From the NCBI RefSeq assembly GCF_048548695.1, contig NZ_JBLYIF010000008.1: a stretch of DNA of 64,000 nt; one strand, given 5' to 3'. The notes beneath the pieces were generated by a model that was given only the letters and a program-made list of their open reading frames with translations, ran no database searches and was not told where the DNA came from. The translations under genes were made by a program, and so were the position numbers. Positions 34,940 through 43,417 of the stretch are shown here, piece by piece (the stretch's first letter is position 1; each line of letters opens with the position of its first letter). The stretch comes from Neptuniibacter sp048548695. GTDB lineage: Bacteria; Pseudomonadota; Gammaproteobacteria; Pseudomonadales; Balneatricaceae.

Positions 34940-36769
34940 ATGACAACAAAAAGAAATAACCTGGGGCTGAAGCCACTTTGTACAGCAATAGGCCTCAGTC
35001 TGCTGACCGGCGCTGTAACAGCCAAACCGGTAACTTGGGATGACATCAAGAACGATGCAAAAACCGCAGAAGATGTACTAGGTTACGGGATTGGTCCTAA
35101 AGCACAACGCTGGAGCGACCTGACCGAAATCAACACCAAAAACATTGCGAAATTGACCCCGGCCTGGTCATTTTCTTTTGGCGATGAGAAACAACGCGGT
35201 CAAGAAACTCAGGCATTGGTTCATGATGGAGTGATATACGTCACCGCATCCTATTCACGAATTTTTGCCCTAGACGCAAACAGCGGTAAAAAAATCTGGG
35301 ATTATTCCTATCGTTTGCCGGAAGATATTCGCCCTTGTTGTGACGTAGTGAACCGTGGTGCCGCCATCTTTGGTGACCTTGTGTATTTCGGCACTCTCGA
35401 TGCAGCCATAGTTGCACTGAACAAGAAAACCGGCAAGGTCGTCTGGAAAGAGAAGTTTGCTGATCACACAGAAGGCTACACAATGACCGGTGCGCCTACG
35501 ATCATCAGAGATCAGAAAACCGGCAAGGTGATGCTGATTCACGGCACTTCCGGCGACGAATTCGGCGTTGTCGGCAAACTGTTTGCGCGTGACCCCAAAA
35601 CCGGTGAAGAGATCTGGATGCGGCCATTCGTTGAAGGTCATTACGGTCGACTGAATGGCAAGAAAAGCACATCAACCGGGGATCCTAAAGCACCATCATG
35701 GCCGGATGACCCGGACTCCCCAACCGGCAAGGTTGAAGCTTGGAGCCATGGTGGCGGTGCACCCTGGCAGTCTGCCAGCTTCGATATCGAAACCAACACC
35801 ATCATCGTTGGTGCCGGCAATCCAGCGCCATGGAATGGCTGGGCGCGCACATCACCAGGCGGCGACCCCGCAGACTATGACAGTCTATACACCTCCGGCC
35901 AGGTGGCCGTAGACCCCACTACGGGCGAAGTTAAGTGGTTCTATCAACACACTCCCAACGACGCCTGGGACTTCTCCGGCAACAATGAACTGGTACTGTT
36001 TGAATACCAGGACGACGGAAAAACCATCAAAGCAACCGCACACGCGGATCGTAACGGTTTTTTCTACGTCGTTAACCGCGAAAACGGTGCCTTTATTCGC
36101 GGCTTCCCATTCGTCGACAACATTACCTGGGCTAAGGGCATTGACCCAAAAACCGGTCGTCCCATCGAAGTAGAAGGCCAACGCCCTCTGCCGCCAGAAC
36201 CGGGGCAGGACCAGGGTCCATCTATCGAAGTATCTCCGCCATTTCTGGGCGGCAAAAACTGGAACCCAATGGCATACAGCCAAGATACCGGCCTGTTCTA
36301 CATGGGTGCCAACCACTGGAAAGAGGATTACTGGACCACTGAAGTCCAATACAAACGCGGTGCGGCATACCTGGGCCAAGGCTTCCGTATCAAGAAAATG
36401 TACGATGATCACGTCGGTGTGTTGCGCGCAGTAGACCCCAAATCCGGCAAGATTGTCTGGTCACATAAGGAGCAGCTACCTTTGTGGTCTGGTGTATTGG
36501 CGACGAAAGGCGGCCTTATCTTCACCGGCACAGGTGACGGTTACTTCAAAGCGTTTGATGCCAAATCAGGCAAAGAGCTTTGGAAGTTCCAGACTGGCTC
36601 GGGCATCGTATCCTCACCAATCACCTGGGAGCAGAATGGGGACCAATACGTTGGCATCGCCAGTGGTTATGGTGGCGCTGTACCACTTTGGGGTGGCGAC
36701 ATGGCTGATCTGACCAAACCGGTTTCTCAGGGTGGTTCATTCTGGGTATTCAAACTACCAAAACACTGA
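34940..36769 (+). CDS. exaA: PQQ-dependent alcohol dehydrogenase, calcium type (ExaA/PedE-like)
   Basis: 609 residues with signal peptide (~1-28, ...TGAVTAKP). Same propeller and PQQ-site features as the paralogue at 29155-30924: vicinal Cys133-Cys134 (RPCCDV), GNPAPWNGW and GGKNWNP. Catalytic Asp344 lies in NDAWDFSGNNE; residue +2 is Ser346, not Asp, so the site is of the Ca2+ type seen in ExaA and PedE. It is about 20 residues longer than the lanthanide-type paralogue, partly through an insert around residues 235-280. Codon use is less biased than in pedH. It heads its own unit, followed by a hairpin at 36792-36826. Confidence 0.93.
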   Translation: MTTKRNNLGLKPLCTAIGLSLLTGAVTAKPVTWDDIKNDAKTAEDVLGYGIGPKAQRWSDLTEINTKNIAKLTPAWSFSFGDEKQRGQETQALVHDGVIYVTASYSRIFALDANSGKKIWDYSYRLPEDIRPCCDVVNRGAAIFGDLVYFGTLDAAIVALNKKTGKVVWKEKFADHTEGYTMTGAPTIIRDQKTGKVMLIHGTSGDEFGVVGKLFARDPKTGEEIWMRPFVEGHYGRLNGKKSTSTGDPKAPSWPDDPDSPTGKVEAWSHGGGAPWQSASFDIETNTIIVGAGNPAPWNGWARTSPGGDPADYDSLYTSGQVAVDPTTGEVKWFYQHTPNDAWDFSGNNELVLFEYQDDGKTIKATAHADRNGFFYVVNRENGAFIRGFPFVDNITWAKGIDPKTGRPIEVEGQRPLPPEPGQDQGPSIEVSPPFLGGKNWNPMAYSQDTGLFYMGANHWKEDYWTTEVQYKRGAAYLGQGFRIKKMYDDHVGVLRAVDPKSGKIVWSHKEQLPLWSGVLATKGGLIFTGTGDGYFKAFDAKSGKELWKFQTGSGIVSSPITWEQNGDQYVGIASGYGGAVPLWGGDMADLTKPVSQGGSFWVFKLPKH

Positions 36770-36791
36770 TCATTACAGACTGATATAGTCC

Positions 36792-36826
36792 AACCCGCAC
36801 TCGAGCTATGCCTGAATGCGGGTTTT
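36792..36826 (+). terminator. Probable terminator after exaA
   Basis: 8-bp stem AACCCGCA/TGCGGGTT (36792-36799, 36817-36824) with a long 17-nt loop and four T overlapping the arm's end. Moderate strength, so read-through into the pentapeptide gene 15 bp on is possible. Confidence 0.6.
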
Positions 36827-36840
36827 GCTTTGGGGACAAT

Positions 36841-37482
36841 ATGAAAAGAACATTATGGCTAGTAGCCGGTTTACTGTCACTGCCACTGCAGGCTGAAACA
36901 CTGATCATCAATGGCTGCAAAATCGAACCAAATACCAAATGTATTAAGGCTGATCTGCGGAATGCTAATTTAATAAACACCGACCTGTCTGGTGCCGACC
37001 TGACAGGAGCCGACCTGACAGGTGCAGACCTACGTCATGCAAAGTTGAAACACGCCAAGCTAGAAGATGCCAATTTGCAAGGGGCCACGTTGGCCAGAGC
37101 AGACATGCGCCATGCATCAGTGCGTGGGGCTAATTTACAACAAGCGAATTTGGAAGCAATTAGCGGCTGGGCACTATTTGCCCAAGGCGCTAATTTTTAT
37201 CAAGCAAACTTGCAAGGGGCCAACCTTGAATTTGCCCGTTTCAGCGGCGCAAAGATGCAGCAGGCTAACCTGCAGGCTGCCAATCTGGAAATTGCCTGGA
37301 TGACCAAAGTTGACCTCACTGGCGCTAACCTGAAAAACGCTAACCTGCAGGAAGCCAAGCTCAATGCGTCTAGTCTGCAGGATGTCGACTTTACCGGTGT
37401 TCGCAAACACTATGCGACGTTCCAGGCTACTTTTATGGAAGGCTGTAAGGGCTGCCCGATTAACTGGTCCCCTCACAAATAG
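36841..37482 (+). CDS. Exported pentapeptide-repeat protein
   Basis: 213 residues from the ATG at 36841 (GGGGAC 5 nt upstream). Signal peptide (~1-18, ...LSLPLQA), then ~25 tandem A-(D/N)-L-x-x repeats from residue ~38 to ~200 that should fold as a right-handed square beta-helix. The C-terminus has CKGCP, and two Cys lie near residues 25-33. Role unknown; such a protein also accompanies pedE in pseudomonads, as I recall. It ends at a bidirectional terminator shared with the response regulator gene. Confidence 0.88.
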   Translation: MKRTLWLVAGLLSLPLQAETLIINGCKIEPNTKCIKADLRNANLINTDLSGADLTGADLTGADLRHAKLKHAKLEDANLQGATLARADMRHASVRGANLQQANLEAISGWALFAQGANFYQANLQGANLEFARFSGAKMQQANLQAANLEIAWMTKVDLTGANLKNANLQEAKLNASSLQDVDFTGVRKHYATFQATFMEGCKGCPINWSPHK

Positions 37483-37488
37483 ATGAAT

Positions 37489-37511
37489 ACTGAGCCCCAC
37501 CGGGGCTCAGT
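37489..37511. terminator. Bidirectional terminator of pentapeptide and response-regulator genes
   Basis: Perfect 10-bp stem (37489-37498 with 37502-37511), 3-nt loop. The stop codon of the minus-strand regulator (37507-37509) lies within the right arm. T-tracts are poor on either side. Confidence 0.7.
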
Positions 37512-38151
37512 GATGTTGATTCCCGATGCGAATTAAACCACCTTCCAGTGCCAAGTGCACCAGTTCGGCGATGGTATGAACCCCCAGTTTACTTTTTATT
37601 ACAGTGGTGTGATTGGCCACAGTTTTACTACTGATACAGAGCTGATCAGCCACCTCTGCTGAACCCAGCCCCTTGGCTAACATGATAAAAATTTCCAACT
37701 CTCGCTGGGTCAGCTCACGTAGCTTATCGTCAATATGCGCAACCTGATTCATTGCCAGCTTCATCGCCAGTTCATGCTCAACATAGAACTGTCCGGACAT
37801 CACCTTTTTTACCGCATCCACCAGGACTTCAGGGCGACAGTTTTTGCTGATATAGCCTCTTGCACCACTTTCCAGCGCTTTTTTCACCAGGGGCGTCTCG
37901 TCATACATACTAAAAAACAGCACATTACTCTGAGGAAAGCGTTGCAATAAACGTTTAGTTGTCTCTATACCACTAATACTTTTCAAGCCTACATCCATGA
38001 TCACTAAATCAGGCAACAAGCGAGGGTACAAACTGAGCAACTCCTCTCCGCTTTCTGCTTCCGAAACACTGCAGTTATCCACCATGCTACTCAGCAAGCT
38101 GGTATAGCCCTGCCGCACAACCGCATGGTCATCTACGATCACAATTTTCAT
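37507..38151 (-). CDS. NarL/LuxR-family response regulator (PedR2/ExaE-like)
   Basis: 214 residues: receiver domain (~1-120, IVDDHAVVRQGY, phospho-acceptor Asp in LVIMDVGL, Lys in GYISKNC) and LuxR-type helix-turn-helix (~145-205, LTQRELEIFIMLAKGLGSAEVADQL, KTVANHTTVIKSKLGV). Starts within the kinase stop (4-bp overlap), so kinase and regulator are coupled and very probably partners. In P. putida the matching position holds pedS2/pedR2, which tune the Ca/Ln dehydrogenases; equivalence here is inferred. Confidence 0.9.
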   Translation of the reverse strand: MKIVIVDDHAVVRQGYTSLLSSMVDNCSVSEAESGEELLSLYPRLLPDLVIMDVGLKSISGIETTKRLLQRFPQSNVLFFSMYDETPLVKKALESGARGYISKNCRPEVLVDAVKKVMSGQFYVEHELAMKLAMNQVAHIDDKLRELTQRELEIFIMLAKGLGSAEVADQLCISSKTVANHTTVIKSKLGVHTIAELVHLALEGGLIRIGNQHH

Positions 38152-39473
38152 TCCACTGCTCCCTGTGCCACCGGCAGTCTAAGCTGGACACAGGTGCCAC
38201 CTTCCGGCCGGTTTTCAATTGTAATTGAACCGTTAATATATGCCGCGCGCTCCCGCATGGAGCGGATACCCACGCCGACAAGGCGGGTAGTTTCATCGAT
38301 GCCACACCCGTTATCGCAGATGCGCAGTTGCAAACCTTCGGCAATATTCAAGAGACTCAGTGACACTTCCGAAGCACCGGCATGACGTGCAACATTGTGC
38401 AATGCCTCCTGCACTATTCGATAGATATGCGTATTTACCACATCCGACAATTCCGGCAGGTCTGTTGTCAGCTCCATCTGTACCTCATGACGATGCGTTT
38501 CCGCCCAGCCTTCAACCAGCGTGCTGATCGCTTCTCTTAGCCCCAACTGCTCAAGTATCACCGGGTGCAGTGAGCGAATAAGCTGGCGGAAACTCACCTG
38601 CACCGCTTCACAGTTTTGGATTATCTGCTGACTCACCCGCTCAATCATGTCAGGTTTATGCTGCAACTGACTGACCAGATAAGCCTGCGCCCGAATACCG
38701 GTCAGATACTGGCCAAGGTCATCGTGCAGTTCACGAGCAAGGTGCGCGCGTTCGGTCTCCTGCAGGTTCATCAATCGGTTCGTCAACGCCCGGTTTTCCT
38801 GCTCAACTTCCTGCAGCTCACCCGCCATCTGGTTAAAGTGTTCTGCAATCTGATTCACTTCACGAATTGAGTAGTGGCGCAGGCGGGCATCATAATGACC
38901 CAACTTAATCTCACCCAACGCAGACAGCAGGTCCGCAACCGGTTTCAGACCAAATTTTACGCCAAGGAAGATCGCCAGGTTGGAGAGCAATGCGGCAACC
39001 AGGAACAGAAACAGAATCTGCTTGGTCGACTCCCAGACCTCTGCCAGTTCATCGGCAATATCAGCACGCAGGCGCAGCGCGCGGCCATCCGGCAAATAGC
39101 GTAAATAATATCGGTCTTCAAGATTTTCGATCCCTGGAATTACCCCTGTGAACCAGGTCGGCACATCCAGTTCCAGCGCCTTAGACAACCGACGTGCTTT
39201 GAGCACGTCCGGGTCAATGGTAATGCCGGTATACTGGTCCGGGTCCTCTATTACCTCCAGATGCACATGGCGGATATGCCCTTCCAGCAAACTGTCAATG
39301 AGGTCTGGGTAATTACCCACCACCCCCAGCAGTTTCTGCGTAAAGCCGACCCCGGATGTAACCTCACGGGCGATATCTTTGGATGCCTGCTGCAGCATAC
39401 TCGACAGCGTAACCCCCAATGCTATTGTGAACAGCAGGGTCACTATCAGAATTAATCGCAGCACAGCACTCAT
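38148..39473 (-). CDS. Membrane sensor histidine kinase, HisKA_3 type (PedS2-like)
   Basis: 441 residues: TM1 (~5-25), a periplasmic sensor domain of ~130 residues, TM2 (~155-175, ILFLFLVAALLSNLAIFLGV), HAMP (~176-230), then the dimerisation motif ETERAHLARELHDDLGQYLTGI with the phospho-accepting His near residue 249. HATPase_c follows (~335-435; IVQEALHNVARHA N-box, DNGCGID G-box). The periplasmic part contains several acidic residues and could bind a metal, attractive given the Ca/Ln pair but unproven. Flanked by two response-regulator genes in the same operon. Confidence 0.92.
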   Translation of the reverse strand: MSAVLRLILIVTLLFTIALGVTLSSMLQQASKDIAREVTSGVGFTQKLLGVVGNYPDLIDSLLEGHIRHVHLEVIEDPDQYTGITIDPDVLKARRLSKALELDVPTWFTGVIPGIENLEDRYYLRYLPDGRALRLRADIADELAEVWESTKQILFLFLVAALLSNLAIFLGVKFGLKPVADLLSALGEIKLGHYDARLRHYSIREVNQIAEHFNQMAGELQEVEQENRALTNRLMNLQETERAHLARELHDDLGQYLTGIRAQAYLVSQLQHKPDMIERVSQQIIQNCEAVQVSFRQLIRSLHPVILEQLGLREAISTLVEGWAETHRHEVQMELTTDLPELSDVVNTHIYRIVQEALHNVARHAGASEVSLSLLNIAEGLQLRICDNGCGIDETTRLVGVGIRSMRERAAYINGSITIENRPEGGTCVQLRLPVAQGAVE

Positions 39474-39497
39474 GTGGTATCGCTTCCTTAAACAACG

Positions 39498-40157
39498 CTA
39501 TGCGTGATCGCCATCACCAAACCGTGGCGGTAATTTAACAATGCCTGCATCTATGCCAAAGTGAACCAGTGCCGCCGTTGAACTGATCCCCAGTTTAGTT
39601 TTTAGCAAAGTAATATAGTTAGAAACTGTTTTGCTGCTGATCTCGAGATGCTCGGCTATGTGCTGGGTACTTTCTCCTTTCACCAGCATTACGAATACTT
39701 CATATTCCCGCTGTGTCAGTTGCCGTAACCGATCTTCGTGGTCACGGTTATTGGATGACGCCAGCTTCATCACCAGATCGTACTCAATAAATACTTCACC
39801 ACGGGTGAGTGCCGCCACCGCATCCAGCAATATTTTTGGCGATCCCGATTTGCTGATATATCCCATGCCACCCGCATCCAGCGCATGCTTCACCACTGAT
39901 GCTTCGTCATACATAGAGAAAAACAGAATACGTGGCTTTTCTGCCAGATCACGAATCCGACCGGCCGCTTCTATACCGCTAATACCGGGCAAGTTGATAT
40001 CCATGATGATGATATCCGGTTTCGATTCACGGCACAGTTCCACCGCTTCTTCACCGCTGCCTGCTTCAATAATTTCACAACCATCCAACATACCTGCCAA
40101 GAGGCTTGCATAACCCTGGCGAACCACTGCATGATCATCCACGATCAGTATTTTCAA
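39498..40157 (-). CDS. NarL/LuxR-family response regulator, second partner of the kinase operon
   Basis: 219 residues from a TTG at 40157 with AGGAG 8 nt upstream; the longer frame from a TTG at 40184 has a worse ribosome site. Receiver (KILIVDDHAVVRQGYASLLAGM, Asp in IIIMDINLPG, Lys in GYISKSG) and LuxR helix-turn-helix (LTQREYEVFVMLVKGESTQHIAEHL). Clearly paralogous to 37507-38151. It lies 24 bp upstream of the kinase, giving an RR-kinase-RR operon. Confidence 0.9.
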   Translation of the reverse strand: MKILIVDDHAVVRQGYASLLAGMLDGCEIIEAGSGEEAVELCRESKPDIIIMDINLPGISGIEAAGRIRDLAEKPRILFFSMYDEASVVKHALDAGGMGYISKSGSPKILLDAVAALTRGEVFIEYDLVMKLASSNNRDHEDRLRQLTQREYEVFVMLVKGESTQHIAEHLEISSKTVSNYITLLKTKLGISSTAALVHFGIDAGIVKLPPRFGDGDHA

Positions 40158-40473
40158 CGTCGTCACTCCTGATTCTGTTCGCAACCTTTATATTGTGCGA
40201 AAGTATCGAAAAAGGCTCAGCTGTGCTATCAATGTTCGCGCAGGATAAGCTGCGGAACTTAAGTCGCCAGCATGACTCTACTGTACTCAGATCGCCATAG
40301 TGCCTGTAAACAGTGCTAATGGCCATGCATTTGCCATAGCCGATCATGCTAGCGACGGGCTCGGGTAAGGGTATGCTACTTAGGAAGTATTTGATTTCTA
40401 CTTTCTACATATTCCGTACCCTGGATTTGCCCCTTATGCTGATAAAAATAACAACTTAAACTGAAAATCTAAT
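40158..40473. promoter_or_regulatory. 316-bp divergent promoter region
   Basis: Between the RR-kinase-RR operon (minus) and the PQQ-associated ABC cluster (plus). Holds the inverted repeat TACTT-AGG-AAGTA (40377-40389), 85-97 bp before the plus-strand start. Its left side (ATGCTACTTAGG) differs by one base insertion from ATGCTACCTTAGG upstream of pedH. Confidence 0.45.
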
Positions 40474-41640
40474 ATGACATTCAAACGTACCAGACTCGCT
40501 GCCGCCCTGCTGGCCGGCAATCTACTGGCAGCAACGGCACAAGCCAATATTGATGTTCAGGTTAGCTATCTTGGGCAAGTTATCGATTATGGCCCTGTAC
40601 TGTCCAACCTATTCCCAGAGCCTGAAGATACCGGCATTCGAGGCGCAGAACTGGCCGTTACCGACAGTAATACCACCGGTAAATTTCTCAAACACCACTA
40701 CAGTTTTATCTCTGCTGTTGATACCGATCCGGCCAAGCTGATTGCATCAGCCAAGCAGCAATATGCCAATGGAATTCGTTATTTCGTCGCCAATATGCCG
40801 CGCGATACACTACTGCAGCTACAAGCAGGGCTGGGGCAAGACGCTGTAATATTTAATGCTGGCAGTTACGACGATGTGCTGCGTAATCAGGACTGTCGCC
40901 GCAACATTTTCCACACTCTGCCCAGTAGAGCGATGCTCACCGATGCTCTGGCGCAATGGCTGAAGGCCCGCCGCATTAGCAAGACATTGCTGATTACCGG
41001 TAGTCGGCCCGAAGATCAGGCATACGCTGATGCCTTCAAACGCGCCAGTAAACGTTTTGGTATCAAGATCGTGGCGGAGAAAGCCTGGACCTTCGACACT
41101 GACATGCGCCGTACGGCACAGAGCGAAATGCCGCTGTTTACTCAAGCAAAACAATACGACATCGTCATCACCGCGGATGAACGCGGCGATTTTGGTGAAT
41201 ATGTACTGTATAACACTTGGTATCCGCGCCCAGTTGCGGGCACCCAGGGGCTTAAACCTGTCGCCTGGCATCCAGTGATCGAGCAATGGGGAGCCGCACA
41301 GCTGCAAAGCCGGTTCGTTAAACTCAGCAACCGTCGTATGAACGCGGTCGATTATGCCTCTTGGTCTGCTGTGCGAAGTGTCGCTGAAGCAGTTACCCGC
41401 ATCAATAGCGCCGATGCCACCGCAGTATTTGACTACATGACGGGCGAAAACTTTGAACTGGCCGCCTTTAAGGGCCGCAAAATGGACTATCGCAGCTGGA
41501 ACCATCAATTACGTCAGCCCATACCGTTGATTCATCCACGATCCGTGGTATCTCAGTCTCCTCAAGTGGGATTCCTGCACCCAACCAACGAGCTGGACAC
41601 ACTGGGCTATGACAAACCAGAAAGCCGCTGCAAATTTTAA
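40474..41640 (+). CDS. PQQ-associated ABC transporter substrate-binding protein
   Basis: 388 residues with signal peptide (~1-25, ...LLAATAQA). Type-1 periplasmic binding fold like branched-chain amino-acid receptors (VQVSYLGQVIDYGPVLSNLFP, SAKQQYANGIRYFVANMP, SKTLLITGSRPEDQAYADAFK in parts). The combination with a YVTN propeller, ATPase and permease matches the set I know as 'PQQ-dependent alcohol ABC' proteins. Three Cys, one near the C-terminus. The ligand is unknown. Confidence 0.88.
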   Translation: MTFKRTRLAAALLAGNLLAATAQANIDVQVSYLGQVIDYGPVLSNLFPEPEDTGIRGAELAVTDSNTTGKFLKHHYSFISAVDTDPAKLIASAKQQYANGIRYFVANMPRDTLLQLQAGLGQDAVIFNAGSYDDVLRNQDCRRNIFHTLPSRAMLTDALAQWLKARRISKTLLITGSRPEDQAYADAFKRASKRFGIKIVAEKAWTFDTDMRRTAQSEMPLFTQAKQYDIVITADERGDFGEYVLYNTWYPRPVAGTQGLKPVAWHPVIEQWGAAQLQSRFVKLSNRRMNAVDYASWSAVRSVAEAVTRINSADATAVFDYMTGENFELAAFKGRKMDYRSWNHQLRQPIPLIHPRSVVSQSPQVGFLHPTNELDTLGYDKPESRCKF

Positions 41641-41652
41641 CGAGGACTATTC

Positions 41653-42624
41653 ATGAAACTGAACACTCTGCTTAAACCCGTCGCTGCAGCTTTGCTATTG
41701 AGTGCCAGTCTGGCACAGGCAGAAGTCGCCTACGTATCAAATGAGAAAGATGATTCCCTGTCATTAATTGACTTGAGCACATTGGAAGTCATCAAAACTA
41801 TCGACGTTGGCCAGCGGCCCCGCGGTATTATCTTCTCCAAGGATTACAGCAAACTGTATATCTGTGCTTCAGATTCCGACACTGTGCAGGTGATGGATAC
41901 CAGCACGCATAAGATTATTGCTACCCTGCCCTCCGGTGAGGACCCAGAGCAGTTTGCCCTGCACCCGAATGACCGCCATCTATATATCGCCAATGAAGAT
42001 GATGCACTGGTAACGGTAGTTGATACCGAATCACATGCAGTGCTGGCCCAGATTGACGTGGGTGTAGAGCCAGAAGGCATGGCTGTCAGCCCGGATGGTT
42101 CTGTTGCTGTAAACACCAGTGAGACCACTAACATGGTGCACTGGATTGATACCACCAGCCACGAGTTAATCGATAACACCCTGGTGGACCAGCGGCCACG
42201 CCATGTCGAATTCAACAAATCAGGCACTCAACTGTGGGCCAGTTCTGAGATTGGCGGCACGGTTTCCGTAATCGACACAACAACCCGCAAAATCACCAAA
42301 AAACTTCGGTTTGAAGTCAAAGGCGTTCATCCCGACAAAATTCAACCGGTCGGTATCCAGCTAACCAAAGATGGCAAATATGCCTTTGTTGCCCTCGGCC
42401 CATCTAACCATGTCGCCGTGGTAAACGCGCAAACCTTAGAAATTGAAGACTATATCCTGGTTGGCCGCCGTGTCTGGCACATGGCCTTCAACAGCGATGA
42501 AAGCCTGCTCTTGACGACAAATGGTATCAGCGGTGATGTTTCGGTGATCGATGCCAAGGCACATAAACCGATAAAAACCATCAAAGTGGGTCGTTACCCA
42601 TGGGGGGTTGTGGTAAAACCCTGA
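41653..42624 (+). CDS. PQQ-associated YVTN beta-propeller protein
   Basis: 323 residues with signal peptide (~1-23, ...SASLAQA). At least seven YVTN-type repeats (VAYVSNEKDDSLSLIDLSTLEVIKTI; LYICASDSDTVQVMDTSTHKIIATL, in parts) forming a periplasmic propeller. Starts 12 bp after the binding protein. A strong terminator at 42643-42670 follows directly, ahead of the ATPase gene. Function unknown; possibly a binding or scaffolding partner of the transporter or of the dehydrogenases. Confidence 0.88.
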   Translation: MKLNTLLKPVAAALLLSASLAQAEVAYVSNEKDDSLSLIDLSTLEVIKTIDVGQRPRGIIFSKDYSKLYICASDSDTVQVMDTSTHKIIATLPSGEDPEQFALHPNDRHLYIANEDDALVTVVDTESHAVLAQIDVGVEPEGMAVSPDGSVAVNTSETTNMVHWIDTTSHELIDNTLVDQRPRHVEFNKSGTQLWASSEIGGTVSVIDTTTRKITKKLRFEVKGVHPDKIQPVGIQLTKDGKYAFVALGPSNHVAVVNAQTLEIEDYILVGRRVWHMAFNSDESLLLTTNGISGDVSVIDAKAHKPIKTIKVGRYPWGVVVKP

Positions 42625-42642
42625 TAACTAAACACAACAAAC

Positions 42643-42670
42643 ACCGGCCTGCCCTGCAGGCCGGTCTTTT
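42643..42670 (+). terminator. Intrinsic terminator/attenuator inside the ABC cluster
   Basis: Perfect 10-bp stem ACCGGCCTGC/GCAGGCCGGT (42643-42652, 42656-42665), 3-nt loop, then CTTTT. It ends 15 nt before the ATPase ATG, so the two downstream genes are expressed by read-through or from another promoter. Confidence 0.85.
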
Positions 42671-42685
42671 ATTGGGCAGCTTTTA

Positions 42686-43417
42686 ATGAGTATTGAAGTC
42701 AACCATATCAGCTTTCGCTACGGTACCAAGCAAGCGCTAAAGGATGTCAGCTTCAGCCTGGACCGTGGCGGATTTCATGGTCTGCTGGGCCCCAATGGTG
42801 CCGGCAAATCTACCCTGTTTGCTTTGCTGACAAGGCTCTATGCCTTGCAACAGGGCGAAATCACCATACACAACCAGAGCATCCGCAAACAGCCTGCTGA
42901 AATCATGCGCAGGATTGGCGTGGTATTTCAGCAAAGCACGCTGGACCTCGACCTGACCGTACGACAAAACCTGCTTTACCATGCATCTTTGCATGGCATC
43001 TCAACCTCGGCGGCGAAACCTCGCATCGAGCAGGAGTTAGCCCGAATGGAGATGCTGGAGCGAGCCGATGAAAAAGTACGCGGCCTGAATGGTGGCCACC
43101 GTCGCCGAGTAGAAATTGCCCGCGCCCTGCTGCATCAACCCAACATCCTTTTATTGGACGAACCTACCGTAGGGCTAGACCCACAGACCCGTCGGGCACT
43201 GAACCAGCATGTGCGCAAACTCTGTGCGGAAGACCATTTGACTGCGTTATGGGCAACCCACTTGATGGAAGAGATCAAGCCGGATGATCCGGTTATCTTA
43301 TTACATAAAGGAGAAGTGATGGTCGATGACAAAGCCAATCACTTACTGGAACTGTCAGAACAAACCGACCTGACAGAAGCCTTTCACACACTGACAGGCG
43401 TAAAGGAGACGGTATGA
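42686..43417 (+). CDS. PQQ-associated ABC transporter ATP-binding protein
   Basis: 243 residues. Walker A GPNGAGKST (~35-43), Q-loop VVFQQ, signature at GLNGGHRRRVEIARALL where most ABC ATPases have LSGGQ, Walker B LLLDEPTVGLDP and a switch His in ATHLMEE. The Asn/His signature is, as far as I recall, normal for this PQQ-linked subfamily. Overlaps the permease start by 4 bases. Confidence 0.92.
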   Translation: MSIEVNHISFRYGTKQALKDVSFSLDRGGFHGLLGPNGAGKSTLFALLTRLYALQQGEITIHNQSIRKQPAEIMRRIGVVFQQSTLDLDLTVRQNLLYHASLHGISTSAAKPRIEQELARMEMLERADEKVRGLNGGHRRRVEIARALLHQPNILLLDEPTVGLDPQTRRALNQHVRKLCAEDHLTALWATHLMEEIKPDDPVILLHKGEVMVDDKANHLLELSEQTDLTEAFHTLTGVKETV

